From contig NZ_BOML01000031.1 of the NCBI RefSeq assembly GCF_016862175.1, positions 1 to 64,000 on the forward strand: 64,000 bases of DNA, read 5' to 3'. A model generated the notes under the pieces. The model was given only the letters and a program-made list of their open reading frames with translations. It did no database searches and had not been told where the DNA came from. Source of the DNA: Paractinoplanes durhamensis. Its GTDB lineage: Bacteria > Actinomycetota > Actinomycetes > Mycobacteriales > Micromonosporaceae. Of the stretch, positions 52,773 through 62,196 are shown one piece after another. Every line of letters starts with the position of its first letter. Position 1 is the stretch's first letter. The position numbers were made by a program, and so were the translations under genes.

Positions 52773-53487
52773 CCCGGACCAGCTGAGTTTGCAGGCGGCC
52801 AAGGCGATCGGGCGGACCGATCTCTTCTTCGTCCTCGACAAGGGCGCGGCGAAGGAGAGCATGGTCGAGCTGCGGCGCCGGATGATGAAGGCGTACGGCC
52901 GGCCCAGCCGCCGGGTCGTCGAGGGGCGGGACCCCGACCGGGACCGCACGCCCGCCGACTACCAGGGCACGATCGCCGACTGGCGGCACCGCCGCTCCGA
53001 GGTCACCGAGGCGCTGATCAGCGAGCACCTGCTTGACGACGAGACCGGCGCGTTCCTGGTCTGGGGCGACCCGTCGCTCTACGACTCGACGATCGCCATC
53101 CTCGACGAGATCCTGGCCCGCGGTCAGACCCTCTTCGAGTACGAGGTGATCCCCGGCATCAGCAGCGTGTCGACGCTGGCCGCCCGGCACCGGATCGGCC
53201 TGAACCGGGTGGGCCGGGCGTTCCAGGTGACGACCGGCCGCCGGCTGACCGACGAGGGCTGGCCGGCCGGCGTCGACGACGTGATCGTCATGCTCGACGC
53301 CCAGCAGGCCTTCACCGCCCACCCGGACGCCGACATCTACTGGGGCGCCTACCTCGGCACCACCGACGAGCTGCTGCGCTCGGGCCGGGTCGCGGACGTC
53401 GCCGACGACATCCTGAAGACCCGGGCCGAGGCCCGCGAACAGCACGGCTGGATCATGGACACCTATCTCCTGCGCCGCCCCGACTAG
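52735..53487 (+). CDS. cobF: Precorrin-6A synthase (deacetylating)
   Basis: 250 aa. Converts precorrin-5 to precorrin-6A by C-1 methylation with loss of acetate. Tetrapyrrole methylase features: YVIGIGAGDPDQLSLQAAKAI (SAM-binding glycine loop), VEGRDPDRDR, and VIPGISSVSTLAARH. It belongs to the aerobic cobalamin pathway. GTG start lies inside the XRE gene. The stop overlaps the cobN stop in the palindrome CTAG. Confidence 0.93.
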   Translation: MRKIYVIGIGAGDPDQLSLQAAKAIGRTDLFFVLDKGAAKESMVELRRRMMKAYGRPSRRVVEGRDPDRDRTPADYQGTIADWRHRRSEVTEALISEHLLDDETGAFLVWGDPSLYDSTIAILDEILARGQTLFEYEVIPGISSVSTLAARHRIGLNRVGRAFQVTTGRRLTDEGWPAGVDDVIVMLDAQQAFTAHPDADIYWGAYLGTTDELLRSGRVADVADDILKTRAEAREQHGWIMDTYLLRRPD

Positions 53488-56400
53488 TTGTCTTCGAGGT
53501 CGCCCTCGGTGGCCAGGAAGACCTCCTGCAGGGCGGTGAGGGTCGCCGGGTCCGGGGAGTCCCACAGCTTGCGGTCGGCCGCCTCCAGCAGGCGTTCGGT
53601 GATGCCGTGCAGGGCCCACGGGTTCGAGTCCTGCATGAACTTCTGGTTCTCCGGGTCGAGCACGTAGCTCGCGGCCAGCTGCTCGTACATCCAGTCGGTG
53701 ACCACGCCGGCCGTCGCGTCGAAGCCGAACAGGTAGTCGACCGTCGCGGCCAGCTCGAACGCGCCCTTGTAGCCATGCCGGCGCATCGCGGCGATCCAGC
53801 GCGGGTTGACCACCCGGGCCCGGAAGATCCGGGCGGTCTCCTCGGTCAGGCTGCGGGTGCGGGTGGCGTCCGGGTTGGTGGAGTCGCCGACGTACGCGGC
53901 GGGGGCCTTGCCGGTCAGCGCGCGCACCGTGGCGATCATGCCGCCGTGGTACTGGAAGTAGTCGTCCGAGTCGGCGATGTCGTGCTCGCGGGTGTCGATG
54001 TTTTTCGCGGCCACGTCGATCCGGCGGTAGGCATTTTCCATGTCCGGTCGCGCGGGCACGCCGTCCAGGCCACGCCCGTACGCGAAGCCACCCCACACGG
54101 CGTACACCTCGGCCAGGTCCTTGTCGTCCCGCCAGTTCCGGCTGTCGATGAGCGGGAGGATGCCGGCGCCGTAGGCACCCGGCCGGGAGCCGAAGATGCG
54201 CATGGTGGCCCGCCGCCAGTCGCCGTGCTCGTTCTTGTCCCGCAGGGCGTGGTCGCGGACGTAGTTGTCCGGTTCGTCGAGCTCGGCGACCATCCGGAAG
54301 GCGTCGTCGAGCATCGCCACGACGTGCGGGAACGCGTCCCGGAAGAAGCCGGAGATGCGGACCGTCACGTCGATGCGGGGCCGCTGGAGTTCGTCGCGCG
54401 CGATCGGCTCCAGGCCGGTCACCCGGCGCGAGGCCGGGTCCCAGATCGGCCGTACGCCGATCAGGGCGAGGATCTCGGCGATGTCGTCGCCGGCCGTGCG
54501 CATGGCGCTGGTGCCCCACGCGGAGAGGCCGACCGAGCGCGGCCAGTCGCCGTAGTCGGTGCGGTAGCGGGCGAGCAGCGAGTCGGCCATCGCCTGGCCG
54601 GTCTCCCAGGCGAGCGCGCTCGGGATGGCCTTGGGGTCGACCGAGTAGAAGTTGCGGCCGGTGGGCAGCACGTTGATCAGGCCGCGCAGCGGCGAGCCGC
54701 TCGGCCCGGCCGGGATGTAACCGCCGTCGAGGGCGTGCAGCACGTTGGTGAGCTCGTCGGTGGTGCGGGCCAGCCGCGGCACGATCTCGGCGGCGGCGAA
54801 CTCCAGCACTCGCCGCACTTCGGAATTGTCCGAAATGTGCGAGGCGTCAGTGGGCCAGCCGGCCTCTTCCATCGCGATGACCAGCGCGCGGGCTTCCTGC
54901 TCCACCTCGTCGGTGCGAGCGGTCGACGCGTCCTCCGCCAGCCCCAGCGCCTCGCGCAGACCGGGCAGGGCGGCCACCTTGCCGGCCCACATCTGCCGGG
55001 CCCGCAGCATCGCGAGCACCAGGTTGATTCGGGCCTCGCCGACCGGCGCGGCCCCGAGGATGTGCAGGCCGTCCCGGATCTGAACGTCCTTGACCTCGCA
55101 CAGCCACCCGTCGACGTGCAGGATGAACTCGTCGAACTCCTCGTCCCCGGGCCGGTTGTCCAGGCCGAGGTCGTGGTCCATCTTGGCGGCCTGGATCAGC
55201 GTCCAGATCTGCGCGCGGATGGCCGGCAGCTTGGCCGGGTCGAGCGCGGCGATGTTGGCGTGCTCGTCGAGCAGCTGTTCGAGCCGGGCGATGTCGCCGT
55301 AGGACTCGGCCCGCGCCATCGGCGGGATCAGGTGGTCGACCAGGGTGGCGTGCGCCCGGCGCTTGGCCTGGGTGCCCTCGCCCGGGTCGTTGACCAGGAA
55401 CGGGTAGATCAGCGGCAGGTCCCCGAGCGCGGCATCGGTGCCGTCCGAAGCCGACATGCCGACGTTCTTGCCGGGCAGCCACTCCAGGTTGCCGTGCTTG
55501 CCGACGTGCACCACCGCGTGTGCGCCGAACTCGTCGGCCACCCAGCGGTAGGCGGCCAGGTAGTGGTGGCTCGGCGGCAGGTCCGGGTCGTGGTAGATGG
55601 CGACCGGGTTGGCGCCGAAGCCGCGCGGCGGCTGCACCATCACCACGATGTTCTCGTCGCGCATCGCGGCCAGCACGATGTCGCCGTTGTCGACGTAGAG
55701 CTCGCCCGGCGCCGGCCCCCAGTGCTGTTCCATCCGGGCCCGCAGGTCGGCCGGAAGGGTGGCGAAGAATGAGGCGTAGGAAGAGGAGCTGATCCGCACC
55801 TTGTTCGCGGCCAACTGGTCCTCGGTCAGCCAGTCCGGGTCCTGCCCGCCCGCCGCGATCAGCGCGTGGATCAGCCCGTCGCCGTCGTAGTCGCCGAACG
55901 ACCCGGTGCGGTAACCCTGCTCGCGGAGCGCGGCGAGCAGCGCCACCGTCGACGCCGGGGTGTCCAGGCCGACCGCGTTGCCGATCCGGGAGTGCTTGGT
56001 CGGATAGGCCGACAGCATCAGCACGATCTTCCGCTCGGCCGGCGGGATGTGCCGCAGCCGGGCGTGCGCCACCGCGATGCCGGCCACCCGGGCCGCACGC
56101 TCGTCGTCGGCGACGTAGACCGACAACCCGTCCGGGTCGATCTCCTTGAACGAGAACGGCACCGTGATGATCCGCCCGTCGAACTCGGGGATCGCCACCT
56201 GGGTCGCCGCGTCCAGCGGCGACAACCCGTCGTCGCTGGCCTCCCACGTGGCCCGGCTGCTGGTCAGGCACAGCGCCTGCAGGATCGGCACGTCGAGCCC
56301 GGCGAGAAAACCGACGTCCCACGCCTCGTCGTCACCTCCGGCGCCGACGGTCGCCGGCTTCGTGCCACCGGCGGCCAGGACGGTCACGATCAGGGCGTCG

Positions 56401-57011
56401 GCCTTGCGCAATTCGGCGAGGAGCTCGCTTGATGCCGTACGCAGGGAGGCCGTGAAGATCGGCAATGGCCGCGCGCCCTTCGCCTCGAGCTGTTTGCACA
56501 GCGACTCGACGAACGCGGTGTTCCCGGCCATGTGGTGAGCGCGGTAGTAGAGCACCGCGACGGTCGGCCCGGCGTCGAGCGCGGACTCGCGCGGCAGCGG
56601 CCCCCAGTCGGGCGCGGCCACCGGGGCCGCGAAGCCGTGCCCGGTGAGCAGCACGGTGTCGGAGAGGAAGTGCCAGACCGCGGCGAGATTGTCCGACCCG
56701 CCCTGGGCCAGGTAGGTGTGCGCCTCGGCGGCCACCCCGGCCGGCACCGTGGAGAGCTTCATCAGCTCGGCGTCCGGCGCCTGCTCGCCGCCCAGCACCA
56801 CGACCGGGACCGGCCCGGCGAGCAGCGCGTCGAGCCCCTCTTCCCAGGCCCGGCGCCCGCCGAGGATGCGCACCACGACGAGCTCGACCCCGGCGAGCAG
56901 GCCCGGCAGGTCGTCCACGCCGGTGCGGGCCGGGTTGGCGAGCCGCCAGTCGGCCGCGCTCGCCCGGGCGCTGAGCAGGTCGGTGTCGGACGTCGACAGC
57001 AGCAGAAACAC
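53484..57011 (-). CDS. cobN: Cobaltochelatase subunit CobN
   Basis: 1175 aa, the usual size for CobN, the large subunit that inserts cobalt into hydrogenobyrinic acid diamide together with ATPase subunits CobS and CobT (not in this window). Segments such as VVHVGKHGNLEWLPGKN, WGTSAMRTAGDDIAEILALIGVRPIWD and YKGAFELAATVDYLFGFDATAGVV are family hallmarks. GTG 57011 is chosen because GGGGAGA lies 6 bases upstream and MFLLLSTSDTDLL is a typical start; the frame continues upstream into the riboswitch and is not coding there. Expression is expected to fall when cobalamin is abundant. Confidence 0.94.
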   Translation of the reverse strand: MFLLLSTSDTDLLSARASAADWRLANPARTGVDDLPGLLAGVELVVVRILGGRRAWEEGLDALLAGPVPVVVLGGEQAPDAELMKLSTVPAGVAAEAHTYLAQGGSDNLAAVWHFLSDTVLLTGHGFAAPVAAPDWGPLPRESALDAGPTVAVLYYRAHHMAGNTAFVESLCKQLEAKGARPLPIFTASLRTASSELLAELRKADALIVTVLAAGGTKPATVGAGGDDEAWDVGFLAGLDVPILQALCLTSSRATWEASDDGLSPLDAATQVAIPEFDGRIITVPFSFKEIDPDGLSVYVADDERAARVAGIAVAHARLRHIPPAERKIVLMLSAYPTKHSRIGNAVGLDTPASTVALLAALREQGYRTGSFGDYDGDGLIHALIAAGGQDPDWLTEDQLAANKVRISSSSYASFFATLPADLRARMEQHWGPAPGELYVDNGDIVLAAMRDENIVVMVQPPRGFGANPVAIYHDPDLPPSHHYLAAYRWVADEFGAHAVVHVGKHGNLEWLPGKNVGMSASDGTDAALGDLPLIYPFLVNDPGEGTQAKRRAHATLVDHLIPPMARAESYGDIARLEQLLDEHANIAALDPAKLPAIRAQIWTLIQAAKMDHDLGLDNRPGDEEFDEFILHVDGWLCEVKDVQIRDGLHILGAAPVGEARINLVLAMLRARQMWAGKVAALPGLREALGLAEDASTARTDEVEQEARALVIAMEEAGWPTDASHISDNSEVRRVLEFAAAEIVPRLARTTDELTNVLHALDGGYIPAGPSGSPLRGLINVLPTGRNFYSVDPKAIPSALAWETGQAMADSLLARYRTDYGDWPRSVGLSAWGTSAMRTAGDDIAEILALIGVRPIWDPASRRVTGLEPIARDELQRPRIDVTVRISGFFRDAFPHVVAMLDDAFRMVAELDEPDNYVRDHALRDKNEHGDWRRATMRIFGSRPGAYGAGILPLIDSRNWRDDKDLAEVYAVWGGFAYGRGLDGVPARPDMENAYRRIDVAAKNIDTREHDIADSDDYFQYHGGMIATVRALTGKAPAAYVGDSTNPDATRTRSLTEETARIFRARVVNPRWIAAMRRHGYKGAFELAATVDYLFGFDATAGVVTDWMYEQLAASYVLDPENQKFMQDSNPWALHGITERLLEAADRKLWDSPDPATLTALQEVFLATEGDLEDN

Positions 57012-57049
57012 GCGCTCTCCCCCTCGGGGTCCGCGCCCCGGGTAGACGG

Positions 57050-57212
57050 ATCGCGGCGACCGGAGTTCCTGGCTCCCGGCCCGGATCGGGCCGGTGACAG
57101 TGGCGGGACCGCGCCGGTCTCGCACCGGCTTCCTCCGCGGCGTCGCCGCTCGTGAGTTCCCAGCCTCCCGGCCGGTGCCGACCCCCGTCAAGCCGGGGTC
57201 GGTGGTGTGACG
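57050..57212 (-). promoter_or_regulatory. Cobalamin riboswitch before cobN
   Basis: The minus strand shows the class features in order: CCGGGAGGCTGGGAACTC, an AAGCCGGTGCGAGACCGGCG core, then CGGTCCCGCCACTGTCACC with the B12 box GCCACTG, and GGGAGCCAGGAACTCC. The element ends about 40 bases before the cobN GTG. Binding of adenosylcobalamin should reduce cobN expression. No such element precedes the divergent cobG. Confidence 0.9.
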
Positions 57213-57263
57213 ATGCCGACCCGAGGATGCGTTCATGTCGGGGCCCCTCCGTAGGATCCGGTC

Positions 57264-58448
57264 GTGCCCCACCCGATCCGCCAAGCCGAGACCGACGCCT
57301 GCCCGGGCGCCCTCCGTCTGCATTCCGCGGCCGACGGCCCCCTGGCCCGCATCCGTCTCCCCGGCGGCCGGGTGACCGGGCCCCAGCTGGCCGAGCTGGC
57401 CCGGCTGGCCGCCGAGTCCGGCGACGGGCACCTGGAGCTGACGTCCCGGGCCAACGTCCAGCTACGCGCCCTGACCAGGACAAACTCCACCGACCTGGCG
57501 GCCCGCCTGGCCACCGCCGGACTGCTGCCCGCCCCGTCGCACGAGACGGTGCGCAACATCGCCGCCCCGCCGCTGGCCGACCGGCCGATCCAGGCCCTGG
57601 TCCGCGAGCTGGACGCCGCCCTGTGCGCCGACCCGGCGCTGACCGCCCTCCCCGGCCGTTTCCTGTTCGCCCTCGGCACCGTGCCGCTGGTCCCGGACGT
57701 GTCCGCGGTCCCGGCCGGCGACGAGTTCGCCATCCTGTTCGCCGCCGCCGACGAGGGCCTGCGGGTCCCGGCCGGCCGGGTGGTCACCGCCCTGCTGACC
57801 GCCGCGCACGCCTTCCTCGCCGCTCGCGGCACGGTCAAACCGGCCTGGCGGGTGGCCGAGCTGGCCGGCGGCACCCGGCCGATCGCCGAGCGGACCGCCG
57901 CCGAGCTGGGCATTCCGCTGCGCGACGCCCCGGCGCTCGGGCCGGTCTTCCCCGCCTCGCCGGTCGGCGTGCTCCCGCAACCCGACGGTCTGGTCGCGGT
58001 CGGATCGATCGTGCCGTTGGGGCGGCTCACCGGCGTACAGCTGGAACTTCTGGCCGAAGCCGATCAGCTGGTGGTGACCCCCTGGCGTGGGGTCGTCGTG
58101 GCCGATCTTCGGCCGGCGGCGGCCGCCGGCTGGCAGCGCCGCCTCACCGAGGCCGGTCTCCCGGCCGCGCCCGACTCCCGCTGGACCGGCGTGACCGCCT
58201 GCGCCGGCCTTCCCGGCTGTGCCAAGTCGCGGGCCGACATCCGCGCCGACGCCCTCGCCGCCACCCGGTTCGTCGACGGCCTCCCGGTGCACTGGCTCGG
58301 CTGCGAGCGCGGCTGCGGCTCCCCGGCCGGCCCGCACGTGCGGGTCGAAGCCACCCCCACCGGCTACGCCGTCACCACCCCGGACGGCGCGGTCACCCAC
58401 CCCGAAGCGGATCTGACGGAGATCGTCGCCGCGGCACGCAGGAGCTGA
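57264..58448 (+). CDS. cobG: Precorrin-3B synthase-like (CobG)
   Basis: 394 aa. Nitrite/sulfite-reductase-fold monooxygenase that makes precorrin-3B from precorrin-3A in the aerobic pathway. Ferredoxin-like halves are visible (PLARIRLPGGRVTGPQLAELARLA, LELTSRANVQLRAL). The four Cys of the 4Fe-4S cluster/siroheme site appear as ACAGLPGCAKS and GCERGCGSP. GTG start; the cobN riboswitch lies on the other strand 51 bases upstream. First gene of cobG-cobH-cobIJ. Confidence 0.88.
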   Translation: MPHPIRQAETDACPGALRLHSAADGPLARIRLPGGRVTGPQLAELARLAAESGDGHLELTSRANVQLRALTRTNSTDLAARLATAGLLPAPSHETVRNIAAPPLADRPIQALVRELDAALCADPALTALPGRFLFALGTVPLVPDVSAVPAGDEFAILFAAADEGLRVPAGRVVTALLTAAHAFLAARGTVKPAWRVAELAGGTRPIAERTAAELGIPLRDAPALGPVFPASPVGVLPQPDGLVAVGSIVPLGRLTGVQLELLAEADQLVVTPWRGVVVADLRPAAAAGWQRRLTEAGLPAAPDSRWTGVTACAGLPGCAKSRADIRADALAATRFVDGLPVHWLGCERGCGSPAGPHVRVEATPTGYAVTTPDGAVTHPEADLTEIVAAARRS

Positions 58449-58450
58449 GC

Positions 58451-59074
58451 ATGGATCTGGACTACGAGCGGGACGGGGCCGAGATCTATCGGCGGTCGTT
58501 CGCGACCATTCGCGCCGAGGCGGACCTGTCCGGGTTCCCGGCCGAGCTCCGCCGGGTCGTGGTCCGGATGATCCACGCCTGCGGGATGGTCGACCTGACC
58601 ACCGACGTCGGCTTCAGCCCGCTGGTGGCGGAGGCCGCGCGCAAGGCCCTGCTCGACGGCGCGCCGATCCTCTGCGACGCCGAGATGGTCGCCGCCGGGA
58701 TCACCCGCAAGCGGCTGCCGGCCGGCAACGAGGTGGTCTGCACGCTGCGCGATCCGGCCGTGCCGGAGCTGGCCGCGAAGCTCGGCACCACCCGCAGCGC
58801 GGCCGCCCTCGACCTCTGGGGTGACCGGCTCGGCGGCAGCGTGGTGGCGATCGGGAACGCGCCGACCGCACTGTTCCGGCTGCTGGAGATGGTGGCGGCG
58901 GGCGCGCCCCGGCCGGCCGCGGTGCTCGGCATCCCGGTCGGGTTCATCGGGGCGGCCGAGTCCAAGGACGCCCTCGCCGCCTCCGATCTGGAGCATCTGA
59001 TCGTCCGTGGCCGGCGGGGTGGCAGCGCCATCACCGCGGCCGCCGTCAACGCCCTCGCGTCCGAATCGGAGTGA
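58451..59074 (+). CDS. cobH: Precorrin-8X methylmutase
   Basis: 207 aa, usual length. Moves the C-11 methyl to C-12, giving hydrogenobyrinic acid. The catalytic His is in RMIHACGM, with CDAEMVAAGITRKRLP and the C-terminal GIPVGFIGAAESK typical of the family. ATG lies 2 bases after the cobG stop, and its stop overlaps the cobIJ GTG, so the three genes form a tight operon. Confidence 0.95.
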   Translation: MDLDYERDGAEIYRRSFATIRAEADLSGFPAELRRVVVRMIHACGMVDLTTDVGFSPLVAEAARKALLDGAPILCDAEMVAAGITRKRLPAGNEVVCTLRDPAVPELAAKLGTTRSAAALDLWGDRLGGSVVAIGNAPTALFRLLEMVAAGAPRPAAVLGIPVGFIGAAESKDALAASDLEHLIVRGRRGGSAITAAAVNALASESE

Positions 59075-60573
59075 CATTCGTGGCCGGAAAGCTCTACGGC
59101 GTGGGCGTCGGCCCCGGCGACCCCGAGTTGATCACGGTGAAGGCGGTGCGGCTGATCGAGTCGGCCGGTGTGGTGGCCTATCACGCGGCCCGGCACGGCC
59201 GCAGCAACGCGCGGGCGATCGCGGCCGCGCACCTGCACGACGGGCAGATCGAGGAAGCGCTGATCTATCCGGTCACCACCGAGACCACCGACCATCCGGG
59301 TGGCTACCAGGGCGCGATCGACGACTTCTACGCCGAGTCCGCGGCCCGGCTCGCCGCCCACCTCGACGCCGGCCGGGACGTGGTGGTGCTGGCCGAGGGC
59401 GATCCGTTCTTCTACGGGTCCTACATGCACATGCACAAGCGGCTCGCCGACCGCTACGAAACCCTGGTCGTGCCCGGGGTGACCTCGGTGAGCGCCGCGT
59501 CGGCCGCGCTCGGCCGGCCGCTGATGGAGCGGGACGAGGTGCTCACCATCCTGCCCGGCACGCTGCCCGCCGCCGAGCTGGCCGCGCACCTGGCCACCAC
59601 CGAGTCGGCCGCGATCATGAAGCTGGGCCGGACGTTCCCGAACGTCCGGGCCGCCCTGGAGAAGTCCGGCCGGCTCGCCGACGCCTGGTATGTCGAGCGC
59701 GCCTCGACCACCAGCGAACGCACCGCGCCGCTGGCCGAGGTCGACCCGGAGACCGTGCCGTACTTCTCGCTGGCCCTGCTCCCCAGCCCCGCGGCGGCCG
59801 ATTTCCACCAGGAAACGACCGAAAAGCCGGGCATAGTCACCGTAATCGGACTTGGCCCGGGCGACCCGCGGTGGCTCACGCCCGAGGCGCGGGCCGCGAT
59901 CGCCGCCGCCGACGACCTGGTCGGCTACGGCCCCTACCTCGACCGGGTCGCCACCCGGGCGGGCCAGCGCAAACACTCCTCGGACAACCGGGTCGAGGCC
60001 GAGCGGGCCGCCTTCGCGCTCGACCTGGCCAAGCGCGGCCGCGACGTCGCGGTGATCTCGGCCGGCGATCCGGGGGTGTTCGCGATGGCTGCCGCCGTGC
60101 TGGAGGTGGCCGACGACCCGCAGTGGAAGGACGTCGAGGTGCGGGTCGTGCCGGGGCTGACCGCGGCGCAGGCGGTCGCGGCCCGGGTCGGCGCGCCGCT
60201 CGGGCACGACTTCTGCGTGCTGTCGCTGAGCGACCGGCTCAAGCCCTGGTCGGTGATCGAGGCCCGGCTGGTCGCCGCGGCCACCGCCGACCTGGTGATC
60301 GCGATCTACAACCCGGCCTCGAAGTCGCGCACCGAGCAGCTGGTCCGGGCCCGCGCGGCGCTGCTCGAGCACCGCTCGCCGGAGACGGTCGTGGTGATCG
60401 GCCGGGACGTTGGCGGCCCGACCGAGTCGGTCCGGGTCACCACCCTGGCCGGCCTCGACCCGGCCACGGTCGACATGCGCTGCCTGCTGCTTATCGGCTC
60501 GACCCAGACGCGAGCGGTAACCGGCGCCGACGGCACCACCCGGGTGTACACGCCGCGGCACTACCCGCAGTAG
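59071..60573 (+). CDS. cobIJ: Fused CobI-CobJ cobalamin methyltransferase
   Basis: 500 aa fusion of precorrin-2 C20-methyltransferase (about 1-240; YGVGVGPGDPELITVKAV, GDPFFYGSYMHMH, VVPGVTSVSAASA) and precorrin-3B C17-methyltransferase (about 248-500; VTVIGLGPGDPRWLTPEA, AVISAGDPGVFAMAA, VVPGLTAAQAVAA). Both methylase halves have their own glycine-rich SAM loop and appear intact. The CobIJ fusion is common in actinobacteria. GTG overlaps the cobH stop (GTGA). Last gene of the cob operon. Confidence 0.95.
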   Translation: MTFVAGKLYGVGVGPGDPELITVKAVRLIESAGVVAYHAARHGRSNARAIAAAHLHDGQIEEALIYPVTTETTDHPGGYQGAIDDFYAESAARLAAHLDAGRDVVVLAEGDPFFYGSYMHMHKRLADRYETLVVPGVTSVSAASAALGRPLMERDEVLTILPGTLPAAELAAHLATTESAAIMKLGRTFPNVRAALEKSGRLADAWYVERASTTSERTAPLAEVDPETVPYFSLALLPSPAAADFHQETTEKPGIVTVIGLGPGDPRWLTPEARAAIAAADDLVGYGPYLDRVATRAGQRKHSSDNRVEAERAAFALDLAKRGRDVAVISAGDPGVFAMAAAVLEVADDPQWKDVEVRVVPGLTAAQAVAARVGAPLGHDFCVLSLSDRLKPWSVIEARLVAAATADLVIAIYNPASKSRTEQLVRARAALLEHRSPETVVVIGRDVGGPTESVRVTTLAGLDPATVDMRCLLLIGSTQTRAVTGADGTTRVYTPRHYPQ

Positions 60574-60693
60574 CAACCCGGCTGCAACCCAAAGACACCG
60601 CCGAAGCAATCAGACAATCCACCTCACCGAACAAACGTCTGCCGATTGGAGGGCCGCCTGAAGAACTGATGCTCGTCCCACGGAAGGGTCGAA

Positions 60694-62196
60694 GTGAACC
60701 TCCACCGCTCCCGCGCCGCCGTCCTCGCCGCGACGGTTCTGCTCGGTCTTGCTCTGCCCACGGCCCCCGCCCCGGCCGTGGCGAAGTCCACCACCAAGAC
60801 CACCGTCAAGACCGCCGCCGTAACCACACCGACCCTGGCCTCCCGTCTCGCCGCGGTGAAGACCGCCAAGGTGATCAACTACTACCCGTCCAACGCGGGC
60901 TGGTCGAAGATGTGGAGCACCTGGGACACCGCGAAGATCAACGCGGACCTGACGAAGGCGCAGGCCCTCGGTGCCACCAGCGTCCGGGCGATCATCTTCC
61001 CGTCGACGTTCGGCTTCCCGACCCCGACGGCGGAGTACACCACCAAGCTCGCGAGCTTCGTGACGATGGCCGCGGCGCATCAGATGACCGTCAAGTTCAC
61101 GCTCTTCGACTGGTGGGACGGCTACGCCGACGTCACCGGCAGCGCGAGCTGGGCGAACGCGATCCTCAAGCCGTACAAGGACGACAGCCGGGTGATCGCG
61201 GTCGAGCTGCAGAACGAGATCGACGCGAGCGACGCGAAGGCGGTCGCCTGGGCCAAGAAGATCATCCCGGCGGTCCGGTCGTCGTTCCCGACCATGCCGC
61301 TGACCTTCTCGGTCGACGGCACCGCCGGCGCCACCGGCATGGGCAAGCTCAAGGCGGCGTTCACCGCGACCCCGCTCGACTACTACGACTTCCACTTCTA
61401 CGGCAACTCCGAGCGGGCCCTCGCCCTGATCAAGCAGGCGCAGGCCACGGTCGCACCGACGCCGGTGGTGATCGGCGAGGCCGGCCTGAACACCCTGCAG
61501 AACACCGAGGGTGAGCAGGCCGCCTTCCTGGGCCGGGTGTTCCAGGCCGCGAAGTCGGCCGGCGTGCAGTCGGTGGCGCCGTGGACCCTGACCGACTTCG
61601 CCACCGGCGCGATCCCCACCTCGGCCGTGTCGAGGCTGCCGGCCCAGTACAACTACGGGCTGTACCGCACGAGCGGCGTGGCCAAGGCGGCCGTGCCCGT
61701 GGTGAAGGCCGGCTGGGCCGGGACCGCGATGCCGGCCACGCTGCTGGACACCGGCTTCGAGAACGCGACCGGCCTCACCCCGTGGCGCCCCTACCTGCCC
61801 GAGCTGGGCCAGGCGGTCAAGACCCAGGCCCAGGCGCGCACCGGCAAGTGGTCGGTCTCGCTCACCGGCACCGGCAAGACCCCGGCGGGTTCACCGTCGT
61901 TCCGGGTCGCCCCGATCGGCCCGGTGTCCGCCGGCCAGAAATGGCACGGCGAGGTGTGGGTCCGCGGCAACGCCGCCACCGGCACCACCCAGATCGCGCT
62001 GAGCTGGTTCGACATCAACGACAAGTGGCTCGGTGGAAACACCTCGGCGGCGCTGCCGACGGGCACGACCAACTGGACCAAGCTGACCGCGGACGGGGTC
62101 GCCCCGGCCGGCTCGGCCAGCATGCAGATTCACCTCAAGTCGGGCGACAACAAGGGCTCGGTCTGGTTCGACGACGTGGTGGTCACCAACTCCTGA
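60694..62196 (+). CDS. Secreted GH5-like glycosidase with C-terminal CBM
   Basis: 500 aa. Signal peptide of about 30 residues (APAVA cut) followed by a Lys/Thr linker. TIM-barrel domain (about 55-345): NYYPSNAGWSKMW start, acid/base Glu in VIAVELQNEID and nucleophile Glu in VVIGEAGLN, as in clan A families such as GH5. The C-terminal 150 residues (LLDTGFENATGLTPW, SLTGTGK) form a CBM4/9-like beta-sandwich. The exact substrate is unknown; a beta-glucan or beta-mannan is typical. GTG follows GGAAGGG. The 3' end overlaps the convergent glycosyltransferase by 67 bases. Confidence 0.82.
   Translation: MNLHRSRAAVLAATVLLGLALPTAPAPAVAKSTTKTTVKTAAVTTPTLASRLAAVKTAKVINYYPSNAGWSKMWSTWDTAKINADLTKAQALGATSVRAIIFPSTFGFPTPTAEYTTKLASFVTMAAAHQMTVKFTLFDWWDGYADVTGSASWANAILKPYKDDSRVIAVELQNEIDASDAKAVAWAKKIIPAVRSSFPTMPLTFSVDGTAGATGMGKLKAAFTATPLDYYDFHFYGNSERALALIKQAQATVAPTPVVIGEAGLNTLQNTEGEQAAFLGRVFQAAKSAGVQSVAPWTLTDFATGAIPTSAVSRLPAQYNYGLYRTSGVAKAAVPVVKAGWAGTAMPATLLDTGFENATGLTPWRPYLPELGQAVKTQAQARTGKWSVSLTGTGKTPAGSPSFRVAPIGPVSAGQKWHGEVWVRGNAATGTTQIALSWFDINDKWLGGNTSAALPTGTTNWTKLTADGVAPAGSASMQIHLKSGDNKGSVWFDDVVVTNS

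Noticed and set aside
57012..57431. N-terminal extension of CobN
   Set aside because: The frame is open upstream, but that stretch is the cobalamin riboswitch, and a good ribosome site precedes the GTG at 57011.
60574..60693. Cyclic-di-GMP or other riboswitch before the GH5-like gene
   Set aside because: I looked for conserved cores and found none; only a ribosome site is visible.
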